Positions 5,144 to 6,026 of a DNA stretch of 6,026 bases are shown here, one piece after another (position 1 is the stretch's first letter; every line of letters starts with the position of its first letter). Source of the DNA: Bacillota bacterium (GTDB taxonomy: Bacteria; Bacillota; Clostridia; Oscillospirales; Ruminococcaceae); NCBI GenBank assembly GCA_023457175.1, contig JAEWMM010000001.1, positions 1-6,026 on the forward strand, given 5' to 3'. The notes under the pieces are model-generated. The model was not told the DNA's origin. It worked only from the letters and a program-made list of their open reading frames with translations, and did no database searches. Made by a program: the position numbers and the translations under genes.

Positions 5144-6026
5144 AAACCTTATCGGTTGTCTTCTCGCCGAACAGTCCCGTGGGCTTTGCCACAAGAATGA
5201 CGATGAGCAGCGCGAAGGTGAAAGCGTCCGAGAAGGTGGTCCAGCCGGCGCCCTTGATCATGCTTTCGCAGATGCCGATGATGAACGCGCCGACAACGGC
5301 GCCCGGGATAGACCCGATGCCGCCAAACACCGCGGCGACAAAAGCTTTTAGGCCCGGCATGGCGCCCGCCGTGGGCACAACGCTGGTGTAATTTGAAAAG
5401 TAAAGCAACGAGCCCACACCGGCCAGCAGCGAGCCGATGATAAAGGTCGTGCCAATGACGCTGTTGATCTTAACGCCCATCAGGCGCGCGGTTTCAAAGT
5501 CGCGCGAGACGGCGCGCATCGCCATGCCGATCTTGGTGTATTTAATCAGCAGAACCAGTGCCGCCACGAGCAGAATCGTGAGCACCGGCGTGATGACGGT
5601 GACGCGCTTGGTCGTCGCCGCGCCGATATTTATAATATCGCTTATCCACGGAATAGGCGGATATTGCTTGGCAAGCCCCCCCGTGATATAAAGCGCCATA
5701 TTCTGAAGCAGGTAAGAAACGCCGATGGCGGAAATCATAATGGACATACGCGGTGCGCTGCGCAGCGGCTTATAAGCCACGCGCTCAATGACAAAGCCGA
5801 TTAAAACGGTGAGCGCCAATACCAGCGGTATGGCGGCATACAGCGGCATAGCGGTGGAGAGATAGACCATCATCAGGCCCGCCACCATAAAAATGTCGCC
5901 GTGGGCAAAGTTGATCAGGCGCAGAATGCCGTAAACCATCGTATAACCGATGGCAATCAGCGCATATTGCCCGCCAACCGAGATCCCCGCCAATATGTAC
6001 GGCAGATTCTCGTTTAAAAATTTCAT
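5142..6026 (-). CDS. livH: Branched-chain amino acid-type ABC transporter permease LivH
   Basis: This is the other membrane subunit of the importer. The 294 residues end at a TAG (5144-5142) and begin with an ATG on the last bases of the window. The family-typical start (short polar N-terminus, first membrane segment at about 9-35) suggests the gene is complete, but its ribosome binding site is out of view. Conserved stretches are A25-I-G-Y-T-M-V-Y-G-I followed by I38-N-F-A-H-G-D44, the K-P-L-R-S motif near 86-90, the ATPase-coupling loop around A171-V-S-R-D-F-E-T-A-R-L-M-G184 and F235-G-G-I-G-S-I-P-G. Eight or so hydrophobic segments are visible. It is the first gene seen of the livHMGF operon, with livM nine bases downstream. 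The substrate-binding protein gene and promoter would be expected to the right of 6026. Substrate is inferred from the family only. Confidence 0.94.
   Translation of the reverse strand: MKFLNENLPYILAGISVGGQYALIAIGYTMVYGILRLINFAHGDIFMVAGLMMVYLSTAMPLYAAIPLVLALTVLIGFVIERVAYKPLRSAPRMSIMISAIGVSYLLQNMALYITGGLAKQYPPIPWISDIINIGAATTKRVTVITPVLTILLVAALVLLIKYTKIGMAMRAVSRDFETARLMGVKINSVIGTTFIIGSLLAGVGSLLYFSNYTSVVPTAGAMPGLKAFVAAVFGGIGSIPGAVVGAFIIGICESMIKGAGWTTFSDAFTFALLIVILVAKPTGLFGEKTTDKV

Overview
The window looks like chromosomal DNA of a GC-rich Firmicute, most likely class Clostridia (an Oscillospiraceae/Ruminococcaceae-like gut anaerobe). The grounds are strong GGAGG-type ribosome binding sites, sigma-A promoters of the TTGACA / extended TATAAT kind, a short Gram-positive-style lipoprotein and Firmicute-like protein sequences. 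The taxonomy is inference; no rRNA or marker gene is present.

Layout, left to right. (1) Positions 1-458, minus strand: a lipoprotein gene cut by the left edge. It has a lipobox and a Ca-binding-loop-like DxDxDG motif of the FG-GAP/VCBS type. (2) Positions 459-1127: a 669-base divergent intergenic region. It holds a near-ideal minus-strand promoter (713-740), a hairpin with a U-rich tail just downstream of it (631-674), a plus-strand promoter (834-874) and a long hairpin-rich leader in front of the next gene. (3) Positions 1128-2117, plus strand: a cytoplasmic type I L-asparaginase (ansA) with its active-site residues intact. (4) Positions 2118-2526: a convergent gene-free region with several hairpins, some of them plausible terminators. 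(5) Positions 2527-6026, minus strand: livF, livG, livM and livH, the two ATPases and two permeases of a branched-chain-amino-acid-type (HAAT family) ABC importer. The reading order is livH-livM-livG-livF. The genes are packed with a 9-base gap or 8-base overlaps, so they form one operon. The operon promoter and the periplasmic-type binding protein gene (livJ/livK equivalent) are not in the window; they would most naturally lie beyond the right edge.

How the genes work together: LivH and LivM form the membrane channel, LivG and LivF the ATPase pair, and a missing lipid-anchored binding protein would supply the substrate. The asparaginase converts asparagine to aspartate and ammonia in the cytoplasm. 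It converges on the liv operon from its own promoter, so joint regulation is not indicated. A shared role in amino-acid scavenging is possible but unproven.

I found no clearly new multi-gene system. The parts most worth a second look are non-coding: the promoter-plus-hairpin unit at 631-740 (attenuator or small RNA) and the structured leader of ansA.
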